This document shows, one piece after another, positions 22,428 through 35,100 of a stretch of 64,000 bases of DNA. The notes below the pieces were generated by a model that worked only from the letters and a program-made list of their open reading frames with translations, was not told the DNA's origin and did no database searches. The position numbers and the translations under genes are program-made. How positions within the stretch are numbered: the stretch's first letter is position 1; each line of letters begins with the position of its first letter. Source of the stretch: Istiophorus platypterus (lineage: Eukaryota > Chordata > Actinopteri > Istiophoriformes > Istiophoridae); assembly GCA_016859345.1 (NCBI GenBank), contig CM029115.1, positions 17,859,501 through 17,923,500 on the forward strand, in the 5' to 3' direction.

Positions 22428-25400
22428 TGTGTGTCTGTGTGTCTGTGTGTCTGTGTGTCTGTGTGTCTGTGTGTCTGTGTGTGTGTGTTCATGCATGACT
22501 CAAGCATGATTGACGAACTTAGCTTTGTGTGTGTTGCCGGTGTGTTGCCGTGTGTGAGACAGATTGTGTTAGAGGGAGGGCTGTTTGTGTGAGTTAATTT
22601 TTCTTTCAAAGAGGCTATGAATCAGAGAAAATGCTCTGTGGTTTTAAAGAACATAAGACTTAAGCAAAAAGACAGTCGTGTAGAGAAGAGGTTTAGGGGG
22701 AATATGATCAGACAGACTAACAGAGGGAGAAAGAGAGTGACAGACACAGAGCAGTGGACATTAGAGACGGTGACTGAGACCAAATAGTTGGACACGCAGA
22801 GGCATTTACTTTGCCAAAATGTATTCCCCTAGGCAATATGAGGAGAGGAAAAAAAGGCAGTTTGAGCCCAATTAAACAGTGCAGTTTTTAAACGATACAC
22901 TGATGGCCCATGCAATATTTTCTTCCCCCGGCCATAACATAGCTGGCTTTTTGGCCACCGCGTCTGTGCACCAAACATTGTGAAGAGGTAATGACACAAA
23001 TGACGGTGCAGTACTGTTAATTTCTGGTCCAATGGCATTCTTCACCCCTTGAGTCAAAGTGGTTTTAATGTGGAGTTTTACTGCAGAATATCTTAACCAA
23101 TTTTCACCGATTTCATGTTGGTCATTTTATGGTCACCACAGCACCTTGGGAATATGTTCTGAAGGCAAAGTTATGTTCACCTTCTCAAGTACCACACTTA
23201 ATTGTTCAATCATGGGCTGAACAGGTGCAGGAAAAACTCATTATGTCCACACATGACCCCCATTGTTTTCATTACCTAATATAAACTGTAGTTTATGGTG
23301 GATTACACTTATTTCCTTTTTTGAAAGAACAATGTCATGAATCTATTCACGTAAATATATTGAGAAATTTCACATTTAACAGATTCTGTTTTCGACAGCT
23401 AACTGTGCCTTCATTTATTAGCTTCTTCTTTTACCTTCTATTTGCATGTTGTTGTTTTTTCTTACTCTATTTACAGACATAATGTGTGCATAAGTAGTGT
23501 TACATTTGTTTGAGCGTGTCTTATTGTACTCGATTAGTGTTTGAACTCTTCTCTAGTCCTTCGTCCAGCTGAAACAGTTGGTAGAGCATGTTGACTGCAT
23601 CACGGGACACGATACCCTGACAGCAGCACATTAAGCAGCTCTTTGTTTTCTTGGTCCACTTGCTGAGGTTTTAGCTGTGAACACTTCGCCAGACAAAGTA
23701 GTAAACAGATAGTGGATGAAAGAAGGAAAAAGAGGGTTATAAAGAGGTGTGTGTGCGTGTGCGTGCGTGTGCGTACGTGTGTGTGTGAGAGAGAAAAAGT
23801 GATTGAAGTAACCAAGGGCTGCTTGTGATAGGAGGCGGGATCATATAAAAAAAATTATGGAGTAATGAAGAAAATGCTGTAAAGATAAATTTGAGGCTGT
23901 ATTGAAGGAGAAAGAGGATGGAATTGGGACACTGTTAGAACTGTTTTCTGCCTCCCAACTTTTAGAAATATGAATTAGTAAAAGCATTAACTTTTAGAAA
24001 GAAAAAGAGCAAGTTAGGAGAGAAGTGGATGAAGGAGAAAAGCTGAGTGCTTGCCCCCTTTCATCTGTAAAAAATGAAAATATTGAAGAAAAAAATTGGC
24101 ACCACAAATTTGCAGAGATTCTTAACAGTACAATTTTCCTCCCATAATATAATGATAAAGGATCTATGAACAGGTACCACAAGTAGTCTGTATTCAGGAA
24201 AACTGTTACATTGCATAAGGCCATTTCCAAATGGCAGTCTTTCATAATGCAGTTATACAACTGAAAATAATATTATCGAATAATAGGCTCTAATTGCCAC
24301 TAAAAAGGATGATTGCGCAGTCTCAATCTTAGTATTCAACTGTGGATGATATTCTCATTAGTAGCATGGAAAATGGCCTATGAAAGTGGATGTAACTCAG
24401 GAATATGTTAATCAAAATAGATCAAAATGCAGGTGTGTCAAACTGGATTGTTAATTGATGAATGTTGGTGTCCTTAATTCAGTGTACATGCTGTATATCT
24501 GGTGTTTCCCTGGGGCCAGTGGGTCATATGTTAGGAAGGCACTTGATAATAATCAAACACTCAAACATTTTTGTTGCTTTATTAGAAACAATTAAGTTCA
24601 AAATGAGAGAGATCTAACAAATCAATAGAATACATTTTTGCTGTTGAGAATATGATATGCATTTAGGTCCATTGGTATTTGGGCAGTGACACAATTTTTG
24701 TAATTTAACCTCTGTACGTAACCACAATGGATTTGAAAGGAAGACATCAAGATGTTATAGAAGTGTAGACTTTAAGGTTTAAATCAAGAGGATTAACAAA
24801 AATATCACATTAACTATTTAGGAATTACAGCCATTTTTATACATAGTACCTCATTTTCAGAGGCTCAAAAGTAATTGGACAAACGGAATTAGTCAGAAAA
24901 ATAAGGAATAATTTAAATACTCGGATGAAAATCCTTAGCAGTCAATGACTACGTGAAGTCTTGAACCCATGGACATCACCAAATGCTGAGTGCCCTCCCT
25001 TGAGATGCTTTGCCAGGCCTTTACTGCAGTTGCCTTCAGTTGCTGTTTGTTTTTTGTTTTTTCCGCCCCACTTTGGTTCTCAGATTGTTCATTTGGGTTG
25101 AGGTCTGGTGACTGATTGGCCATTGAAGGCTATTCCATTTCTTTACCGTGAGATGCTTTTATCCATCAGCACCGCAAAACACTGTCCTATCAGTTGTGCA
25201 GTTCCCTGAGCTGATAGTATAGCCCTGTACACTTCAGATTTCTTCCTGCTACTTCTATCAGCAGTCACATTATCTATAAAAGCAGTGACCCAGTTCCATC
25301 GGCAGCATACATGCTCATGCTATACCACTGCATCCACCTGGTTTTGATAGATGATGTGGTGGCTTTGGATAGTAAGCTGTTCCTCTCCTTTTCCATACTC

Positions 25401-28400
25401 TTTTTCCATCATTCTGGTACAAATTAGTCATGGTTTCATCTGTCCAAAGAATCTTGTTTATGAACTGGGAAGGTTTTTTTTTTTTGTAGATATTTCCTGC
25501 TAAAGTCTACTCTGACCTTTCTAACCTTGAGTGTTACCAGTGGTTTGCACCTTGTGGTAAACCCTTTGTATTTGCATTCATGAAGATTTCTCTCTGTTGT
25601 ACACTTTTGACAATAATACTCCTACCTCCTAAAGAGTGTTCTTGATCTGGCTAGATGTTGTGAAGAGAAGTCATGTTTCTTGGTCTTCCAGGCCTTTTCG
25701 TGTTCTTTTTAAGAAAGCACCAAATTGTTTTATTTGGCCACTCCTAAAGTCTGTCCGATAGGTTTTTTGTTTGTTTTTTCATCCAAGGTGGCCTCCTTCA
25801 TTTGCATGAACACCTCTTTGAACCTCACATTGAGAGTATCCATAAACGGCTACCAAATGCAAATTCAACACTTAGAATCCACCCCAGAATTTTTATTGGC
25901 TTCATTTATCATTAGATAACAAGGGAGCAGACAACACCTGGCAACAAAACTGAGCCATCCATCCATTACTTTTGAGCCTCTGAAAATTAGGGACTATGTA
26001 TAAAATGACTGTAATTCCTAAGCAGTAAATATATTTTTGTTTAACCTCTTGATTTAAAACTGTAAGTCCACACTTCAGTCTCATCTGGATTGCTTTGTTT
26101 CAGATACACTGTGGTGGTAAACAGAGGCAGAATTACAGAAATTGTGTCACTATCCAAATACTTGGGGATTTAATTGTAAATGCTTCCCAAGACAGACACA
26201 AATGCTGAAAAAATCTGCAAAAAGGAAAATAATTGGTGTCTTAGGATAGATTTTTTAATTTCTGCCAGTCATGATTAATTAGTTGCTCTCATTTCATACA
26301 GTTATACATTCTTTATGAATCACTGACCCAGTCCTCACAGTTTTTCTTTTTTTCTCTTAACTTCTCTAGTACATTGTTTTCATATCCTGGCGATAATATA
26401 CTGTAGAATGTTTCTCTAAAATTACGATATCTCATTAAATACATGTTACATTTATGAGTAGCAACTTTTATGATTTGTTTGTTTCGGCTGTAATTTAAAT
26501 CTTTGAGTCATTGTTATCAGAAAACATAGAATTAGGTTATTTTTTTGAAAACATTGGGTGAGATGGTAGTAGTCCCTTGTAAAGGCCCTCTACACTAGAT
26601 CGATGTTTTGCCAATCACCAACAGATATTAGGGACAGATCATCAGTTGTGTACCTTAGTGTCATTGGTTGTTTTGGGCTTTTTTTCCTCACAATACACCC
26701 GCTGCTGAGGAAGACCCACCACAGGGTGTATGTCCCTATCCTCTTTGGGCCCAGCTGGGGTCTTTCCTCCTCATCCACATCTACTGGCTGCAGCTTTCTG
26801 CGGTCCTTGATGTCTCCTTGAAGGTGTAGCGCAGGGCTTGGCCTTTGGCTCCCAGCTCTTTAAAGCAGTGAATGTTGCAATAAAGCCCCAGCAGCCAACT
26901 TCCACTGGGCAGATTGCTGCTCTCCAGTCTCTCTGTTCTGCATCAGCCTTCAGCTCAGCTCTATGAAATACAGTGTGCAGAGTGCTGGACCATAGTACCA
27001 GATCTGGTCTTTGGGCAATGGTGACTACTTCTGATGGGAGCCAGCATTTCCTAGTCCCAGGCTCCTTCCAGCTAACCACTCCTTCTGGTCAGTGAAGGAA
27101 GCTTTTGCTGTCCTTCCCTTTCTTGGACGAATGTCGTTCTCGGAACTGTACTCGATGTTCTGGTAACTGTTCTCTTCTCCTCTATAGCTGCAGCAAGGCA
27201 CCTCAGCACTCGGTTGTTCCTCCAAGTGTACCTGCCTTGAGAGAGGCTCTCTTCACATCCAGTGAGGATGTGCCTGAGGGTGGCTGGAGATTGACACAGT
27301 GGCCATGATGGATCTTCGCCCAAACACTGGTTGAGATTATTTGGTGAAGGTTCGACATCATAAGTTGCCCTAAGTAGGAAGCTGATTGTGCTTGCCTCCA
27401 TTTCCCACAAATCCTTCGAGCTGATCTTCCTTTTATGATGCTCTTTTATTTCATCCGCTGCCCCTGCCAGGCTTGTGTGACAACCTTAGCCAATCTTGTG
27501 GCCTCCTCCTGATGCTGGACTTCCAGGACCACCAATTTTCGCTGTTCCAATGGGTTGCCTTGTAGACCCAATTCTCCTCTTCCTTGCTGAATATGGTCCA
27601 CAGTCTCTGTGTGCTGAAGTGCTGACTTTGCCTGTTGATCAGCTTCTTTTGCTGTCTATTTGCATCCTATTGCATCCAGTCTTTCCTTGGTGCATGTAAT
27701 GTTTTCTTAAAGCTTCTCTTGCAGGCGTCTGCTGCATGGCGCAGGCTTGTCTTGTCATCCATAAAAACCCTGATTGACGTGAAACAGACTTGGGACTTCA
27801 GCTGGTTGCCATTTTGAAGCTCTGATAACCACCTCCATTTCCATGGTGTATGCTGCTGGAGAAATATGTATTATATTATGCTGAGTTTGTTTGCTTTTTT
27901 GACTCTCAAAAGATAATTTAAGAGAGGAGTGGCAAATGATAACCAATGGCAGGCTTTGTGCTGTTTAATACCAATAGATGGGCAATATCTCACAGGATGG
28001 GTAAACAGACTGTCTAATAAAATGAACTGCACTTGGATGGCTTTTGTTTCTGAGTTCTCCCCACTGGAATAGGGAAGCAGCGTGAAGATGGTAGAAATTG
28101 TTTGCTTTTTTAAAATTTGCCTCTGTTGTCTCTGTCTGCAACTCTGAAAAGGAGCAGACTCATAAGTACAAGAGGTATACACAGGTCTTGCAACTGTGGA
28201 GCTTTTCAGACACAGAAATAAAACAGCAACCACATAGGTGGGAAAAATGATTTATTCTTAGATTGACTAGAATTATTTGTCGAATGATTCAGCAACAATT
28301 CACTAAACTCATTAATTGGCATTCAAATATAGTCCCCGATTCACTGGCTGTTAGCAAGCCTGCCTTTCTCTGTCTGGCCTATATCTTACATACTGTTGCA

Positions 28401-29079
28401 AAAAAAAAAAAAATTAAATTAGAATTAATTGACATTGTTATCAGGAGAGTGTATTGAAGCTATCAGGCCACTGTTAAGGACTCTGGTAGTTTGTGGTGAA
28501 GAGTACTTTTTCATTTTTTTTCTGGTTTCATAATCCTTTTCAGTGCTGTGCCACCTGGGGTCATGATAGAGATTGTAGTCTAGTTTAGTGAACTGCAACA
28601 AGTTTTGACAAGTAAAACCTTCAGCCATGCTTATAAAATCTTCTTTGTTAGTTAGATGGTGTGAAAAACACACCCTGTTGTATGATGGTCTGTTTTGTGC
28701 ATGATGGCAAACAGCATGTAGGGGTGGTTGGTTCACCATCAGTTGCTGCCTTGTCAAAACTCTAATAGCTCCTATAAATTTTAAATTCTCCAGTTGTGTA
28801 AATCATTTTTCTTTTATTATTTAAGATTATGTACTCCAGGAGAAAGGATTCTACATCAGATTAGGCTGATTTACTGGGATGACACCCAAGTATTCTACAT
28901 CAGCTATTTTAAACATTTTTTTGATACTAGGACAAACTTGTTTTAGAGGTTATTTAAAGAAACTTGTGTTGATTGTGCTATAATTAGTCTCTGGTCTTAA
29001 GATGATTGTAATTTTTCATTTCATCATTAAATGACTGTAGCACTAGAAAGATAAGTAGTACATTTATTCCATTTGGCTA

Positions 29080-29126
<47 letters not shown>

Positions 29127-32100
29127 TATTGTTTGGTCCGTGAATGTGAAAGATTAGCAATATCTGTGTGTTTTGAGGGAAGCATCAGAGATGGTACAGC
29201 TAATGCAGAAATTAGACCTATGTCAGATTTCAATAATATACAGATTGAAGGTACCTTGTGAAGTTATTTTAACAGTTATTTTACAGGGTAGTAAGAACAT
29301 TCAACATGTAAATCATCTCGTCCTGTACATCCGAATTTTTCAGATCGCAGTCTTTTTGAGCTCATCTGTGACACACACAATTGTCTGCGGTTTGACAGAT
29401 TCTCTTGCTGGTTTATTTCTGCGGTAAAGACATCACAAGATGCTAAGAACGTATTTTCACTTATCCTAAATTTATTTCCAGCCACAGAACATGTTACACC
29501 AGCCTTGAGAAGCCCCTGAGGTTAAACTGAACTAATAAAAGATTTTTAAGGCTCATCACTCTGAAAGACTGACTATAGACTGACTCAGACACTCACGAGC
29601 CTAGCAACATAGTAAAGCTACAAATAACCCAAAATTCAGCACTCTGGAAAAGACTGTAGTTACACTGGTACTCTCTCAATTCAAAAGGAATATCTGTTGC
29701 AATGAATGAACATTTAATAATCTAGTCCTGAAATATAAGACAACCTCTTTTTTTAAACTTAAGTTTTAGGAAAAGGAAATATAGTCTTATATTAGAGCTA
29801 GTAACCCTTATGGGACAGAGGGAAAACCTTCATTTATCATTTATTTATAAGTATATTAACCTGTGCAGTTAAAATTGCTTGGTGCCAACTAGAATTCACT
29901 TAAAATGACCTCAGAAACCGAAGTAGAGTGTTAAAACACATACACTTTCATTACATCATTTGGTTGCCTGTAAAGGGATGACCAAGGGTGAGAAAGACAA
30001 AAGAAGATTGTTTTCCTGAAGTTGTTTCATCACATTTAGGTTCCATGCATTGTATTAGTCTGGAAAGTGGCAACCTCCAGGGAAATCTCTCCAAAGAAGA
30101 AACTTGCCAGCCTTGCAGTTTTCTGTAAAGAATCTATCAAATTCTCTTCAGTGCTGTCAAAGCAGAGATTTCTCTTTCAGCATTGATAAATTAGCAGCAT
30201 AACCACTCATTCTTACTTGACACACCATTTTTACCTACAGCTCATTCTGTCGATGAGTTGTTCAGCTCCTTTCTTAGAGATGTACTGTAGTGATATCATT
30301 GAAACTTGTGAATGATATCTAATTTTCATTTGGGTGTGTGCCTTAATTAAATAGCAGACATTTCTTTAAAAGACACATTTAACGGTGTAATCTGAGAGTG
30401 TAGTTGTTGTGATAGCATACTATCATAGTTATCATAGCATATTATTATATTATGCTTGAATATTGAGCCACTATGTTTGAATAGTCACTGAGATATAATG
30501 TTTACCTCTTTATGCTTATGTTCATCCTTTCTATTAAAGCAAAGCCCATTATTATTCAATGACAGACTTATTATATTTTCCGAGCAACTGAGCGAGACTA
30601 TGTACTACACAATTGACGAGGCTGAGAATACTTTTGCATACCTTTGATGTAATTATTTTGCCTCTACAAGAGAATGCCCTCATTGGGGAAAAAAATTATA
30701 GGAATTTCATTCAGCGCTAAATTAGACCTACGACTCACAGGTCACTCTTTGCTCCCTGTGTTTGTTCTATGAGATCGTATTACGTGCAAATGCTTTTGTA
30801 TCCTTATCAGCATCAGTGTAACTGATTGAGAGCCTTTGCTGTTATGGGTGCAATTTGCATTTACATCTGGTGGGTACATACATTTGTGATTACTTCTATG
30901 TGTTCACCAGAATGACCTCAAATGCCTGTTGAGCACTGATCCAGAATAATTTTATCTGTCTGAACCTGACTTTACTTTTTATGTGTATGTTGGCAGTTGG
31001 CATCGGGCATATACAGCTTTGCCTGCTCCCTTTGGAGCCATCACACCGACTGCTTCCTCCAACAGATCTATGCCAGAGATGAGGCTGCAGCGCTCAGCTC
31101 ACTGGAGAGGACACTTCTCTCTCTTAAAGGTAGCCACATTTGCACACAAGCAAACTCACACATGGTCATACAGACACCACACACAGAAAAACTGTATTCT
31201 CATGGAAGGAGGTAAAGTGACCTATTTACACAAAATGGTAAGTAAATCATGGCCTTCAATAACTTGCTGCATATTGCATCATGTGATTTTTAGCACTGTT
31301 TCACCTAATGACAAAATTAAGCAGACAAGTTGTGAACTTGTGGACAAATGCATAATATATGAGCTGATACTTTGTGAAACACTAATTAAATGGAGTTCAC
31401 TTGAAAGTCAACTTGCAGTCAGTGACAATTCTGTATACTAATTTTTTTTTTTTTTTTTTTTTTTTTTTTCTCTATCTGCCCCTTTCAGTGCTTCGCAAGT
31501 TGACTGTCCATGGATTTCAAGAGCCACAACAGAATATGGAAGTGATGGTGAGTAATGTAAGCTTTGGCTGCTGTAGAAGGGCACACATTTTGGAGGAGCT
31601 GTCATATTTCTTTTGCTGTTTTGAGTTGAAAATGACTCCAATCACAGTGTGCAAAATGTGAATGACTGTGATGATTGAAAGTGTCTTAAGCCTTGTCTCG
31701 GTTCAAAGAGATGAGACATTTGTATGAGCTCTTCTCCCACTCTCAGTGTGAAGAAAGTCCAAATCCATGAAACTGTTAATTCAATTTAGTCTAAATCTTT
31801 CTGGTTAAAAAAATCTTTAACGTGCATCTGGGTAGGGTTTTGGTTGCCCCATGGCTCAGAGTTAATGGAATCATATGCAAAAAATGTTCAAGTCCTTTGA
31901 ACTCCAGCTGCATTGTGAGGGCTTCCTGTTTTGTCATTGAAGGTATGGTGAAAACCGGAATAGCCGGAAACGTTTTAGAGACTAATGGTAAACAGGACTA
32001 GGTCAAAACCTACTATATGCCTGTGTATGGTCAATGTGTGAAAGTGAGTACATAGTTGAAAAATGTTGTATAACTGCTGTAAACAACTAATTTTGGTTGA

Positions 32101-35100
32101 AAGTAACAAAAGCCTGCTCGAAAAGTTTCTTAACGCCACTTGATGTTATAATATGCTAATTAGCATATTCATGATGTCATTGCATTGTATTTGCATTCTA
32201 TCTAGTGTCAGCCTGTTTTAGTCCGTTATCTGTTTGCTTCTCTCTTACTCTCTGTGCTCACATTAACAGTATTTTAATACAGCCGAACACCTAATAAAAC
32301 TGTTCTCTTGTATAAGTCTGAAATTGTGACTAAAACTCAGCGCACTAATACAACATGTTAACCAGCAGTCATTTCCAAGCTATTTCTAAGATGCTGCTCT
32401 GTACTGCTAAAATCCTGATTTTATAATGGCGATGTGGCCTCAGACAGTCACCATAGACATAGGTTAAAGACAATGGTTGTGCTCTGATTCAGTTGAATGA
32501 AAGGTGTATGAGGTGAGTTTGTGGTGAAAAAGCCCAGGCTCACACTCACAGGGCTATATTGGGGACTCTCTTCCGTGGAAAGTAGCTAGGGTTTTTCCAA
32601 AAAATCTCTAGATTTTACACTCTGTCCTTTTTGGGGAAAAAAAAGTTGCTACAGGGGTCTAAAAAGCTGGTAAATGTAGCAACAAATGCACTATTAATTT
32701 GGAAAGAGCAAAAAGGCCAATTGGGAACTTCAACACTCAGGCCGCTGACCAATGGCCTAACTTCATCACTCAGTCAGTCATCAACAATTGTGTTTATAGG
32801 GCTGGCTCCACTGTTGTGGTACAGCCAAATATTACTGGTAAGTGAAGAGCTGGAGTGACTTTGAAAATATGACTCCTTATTCTAATATTTAAAAAAAGAG
32901 AAGCATACATTTGGATTTGGCTTGTAATTTTCAATGTTGAAAGCTGCAGGGTAGGGTTGGGAAAATGGGTAGTACTATTGCACTTGTGTCCATACAATCT
33001 TAACCTACAACTGTGTGTCTTGAGCACACAGTGCAGTCATGCGATCTTGCTAACTATGCTATGGAGGGAGGAAAATTCATTTAGACAGCTAGGTCTTTAA
33101 TAAAGGCAAATGCTCAGATGCAGTTAGGATCATATTATCTACCACGAGAGAAGCTGGAAATTACACCTGTGTAGCCTTCAGGAACACTCCCTTCAGGTTC
33201 TTAGTGCAGCGGACTACATAATAACGGGATACTTTACTCAAGTTTTGAGTCAGTTCATGTATGAAATATGGACAGTTAAGCTCTTGAGTGATTGATTGAA
33301 GGATTAATTCACAATTGACTGATGTATATATAAATAGAAACAGCATACAGGTGTTTTTATTAAAAAATGGTCATGCAAACTGCAAAACCTGAAGACTTCA
33401 GTACTGTGAGCAATGCAGCCCTCTGACAGCGCCAACAATTTTTTGTATGTCAATAAAAGACTCGTTGAAGTTGCAAAAAATAGTGGTTTACCTGAATCAT
33501 GGCATACAGGTGAATTCAAAGAGTAAACTCCCAAAAGTTTCCCACCCCTGACAGCCTGAAAAACATTTTGGTGACAGTTTGAATATTTTTTTTTTTCCAT
33601 TTTAGTAAAAATGGTAGATGCATGGTAAAGACTTGAAAAATAGAATTTACTTATTTTTTCAGTTTCATATCACTGTAAAATTTATCAGTTTTTTTTCTTG
33701 TTTGAACAAAATATATAATTTAAGACATTGTGGCAGCATTGTTTGGTATCATTTATTATTTGAATAAAATCAAATAAAAAAACAATTGATGTAGTGCCAA
33801 AAGACATCAGAATTTTCTTTTTGGCTCCGAGTAGCCTTGAGATACAGTATATAGTTGTAAAAGGTCAACACATCAACAATATTGTTAGCCTCAGCAAGTT
33901 GCTGCTTTGCTGTTTTTCTTGTAGTGTTTTTGTTCCTATTTCTTGTATTTTATTGGTTTATTTATTTTTCTCCCTCTCTCTGTCAAGTGGGAGATGGCAA
34001 AGAGATTTTATGAAAGAAAGAAGTCTTTGCTCTATTTTTCCACTAATGAGACAACTTTTAGCTTGCAGGCTGAAGCTTGTATAATGGTTGAAATACTTAC
34101 ATTAAAATGTCATTTGCCCTGAGCTGTGGCTGGTTATTCCAGCTCAGTGAGCAGATATAATGGTTTGGAGTTAATATTTCATGTTTAGATGTATAGATGC
34201 CATTAATATCTCAGACTCGCTTCTTCTTACCTTTGCTTGTTGTTACATTTTTCATCCTTTTTCAGCTGATGGTGAGTTAACCCAGATATATGCTTGGTGT
34301 GAATCTAAAGCCTTCCCCAACAGGTCATGGCTATACCTCATAATATTTTGAAAATAAATAAGGTATCCTTTTTGTTGAGATTTATTTCGCTGCCTATAGG
34401 AGCAGCTGGTTTAATCTTTTAAATAGGATTAAGATTTTGACTTTCTTTTGTCTCTGTTGTTGCGACATCATGCCATCATGCATCCAGTTACTTATGTAAA
34501 CAGGATTTTTAGCTGGAGTCGTTTTGTGTACGCTTTACTTGTCTCTGTGTATCTCTGCACAGTGGAGTCAACAGGGTCAGTCAAACAGCGATACTACCAT
34601 TTAAATTTACAGGATATTAATGTTTTTTTTTTTTCCTAAATGAAACGTATTGCTTCATAGGAAACATCTGACGAGTCATTGATTATTCCAGTTATTCACT
34701 ACATTGCCACTGGTTAATGTTTTTCAATTTTGTAATGGGAATCCTGATTCAGATAATTTTGTCTCTTATTAAAGTACTCCTCAGACAACTTATCAGTTTG
34801 AATGTTTCTGGATAGAAAAATATGAATTTGCATTTATTTAAAAATATTTCCAGTGATGCTTTAAAGATTTGCTACACTTTTTATCTGACATAATTGTTAG
34901 GTGCTCAAGCTGTTGATAGCTTGTCATCCCTGATTTTGCTCTTCCCCTGGTCATTGATTTGATGCTGGGAAAAACAAAACACTTTTATTTAAATCACATT
35001 ATTTAATTTTATTTCTGTCAGGCACTTCAGAAAAGATTCTGCTGGTTAACTACCAAGGAAGTAATTTTGCAATCTGCAGAGAAGTGAAGCCACCCAAAAG

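Larger units (their letters stand above)
21937..30996 (+). other. ipo11: ipo11 intron 5 (9.1 kb)
   Basis: The largest intron in the window. It contains a compound GT microsatellite (22384-22488), a complete Tc1-family element (24666-26170), a minus-strand retroelement remnant (about 26590-27660) and a TA/CA repeat (29079-29127). Nothing else recognised. Confidence 0.7.

Noticed and set aside
22383..22609. Cys-Val and Thr-His rich frames, or a CRISPR-like array of 8-bp units
   Set aside because: These are translations of a GT microsatellite. The units are far too short and lack spacers, and the host is a vertebrate.
28425..28757. 110-codon minus-strand frame near the retroelement
   Set aside because: No continuation of the retroelement protein and no recognised motif.
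30983..31441. 152-codon open frame as a separate gene
   Set aside because: It overlaps ipo11 exon 6 (30997-31129) in a shifted frame; the true frame there matches importin-11.
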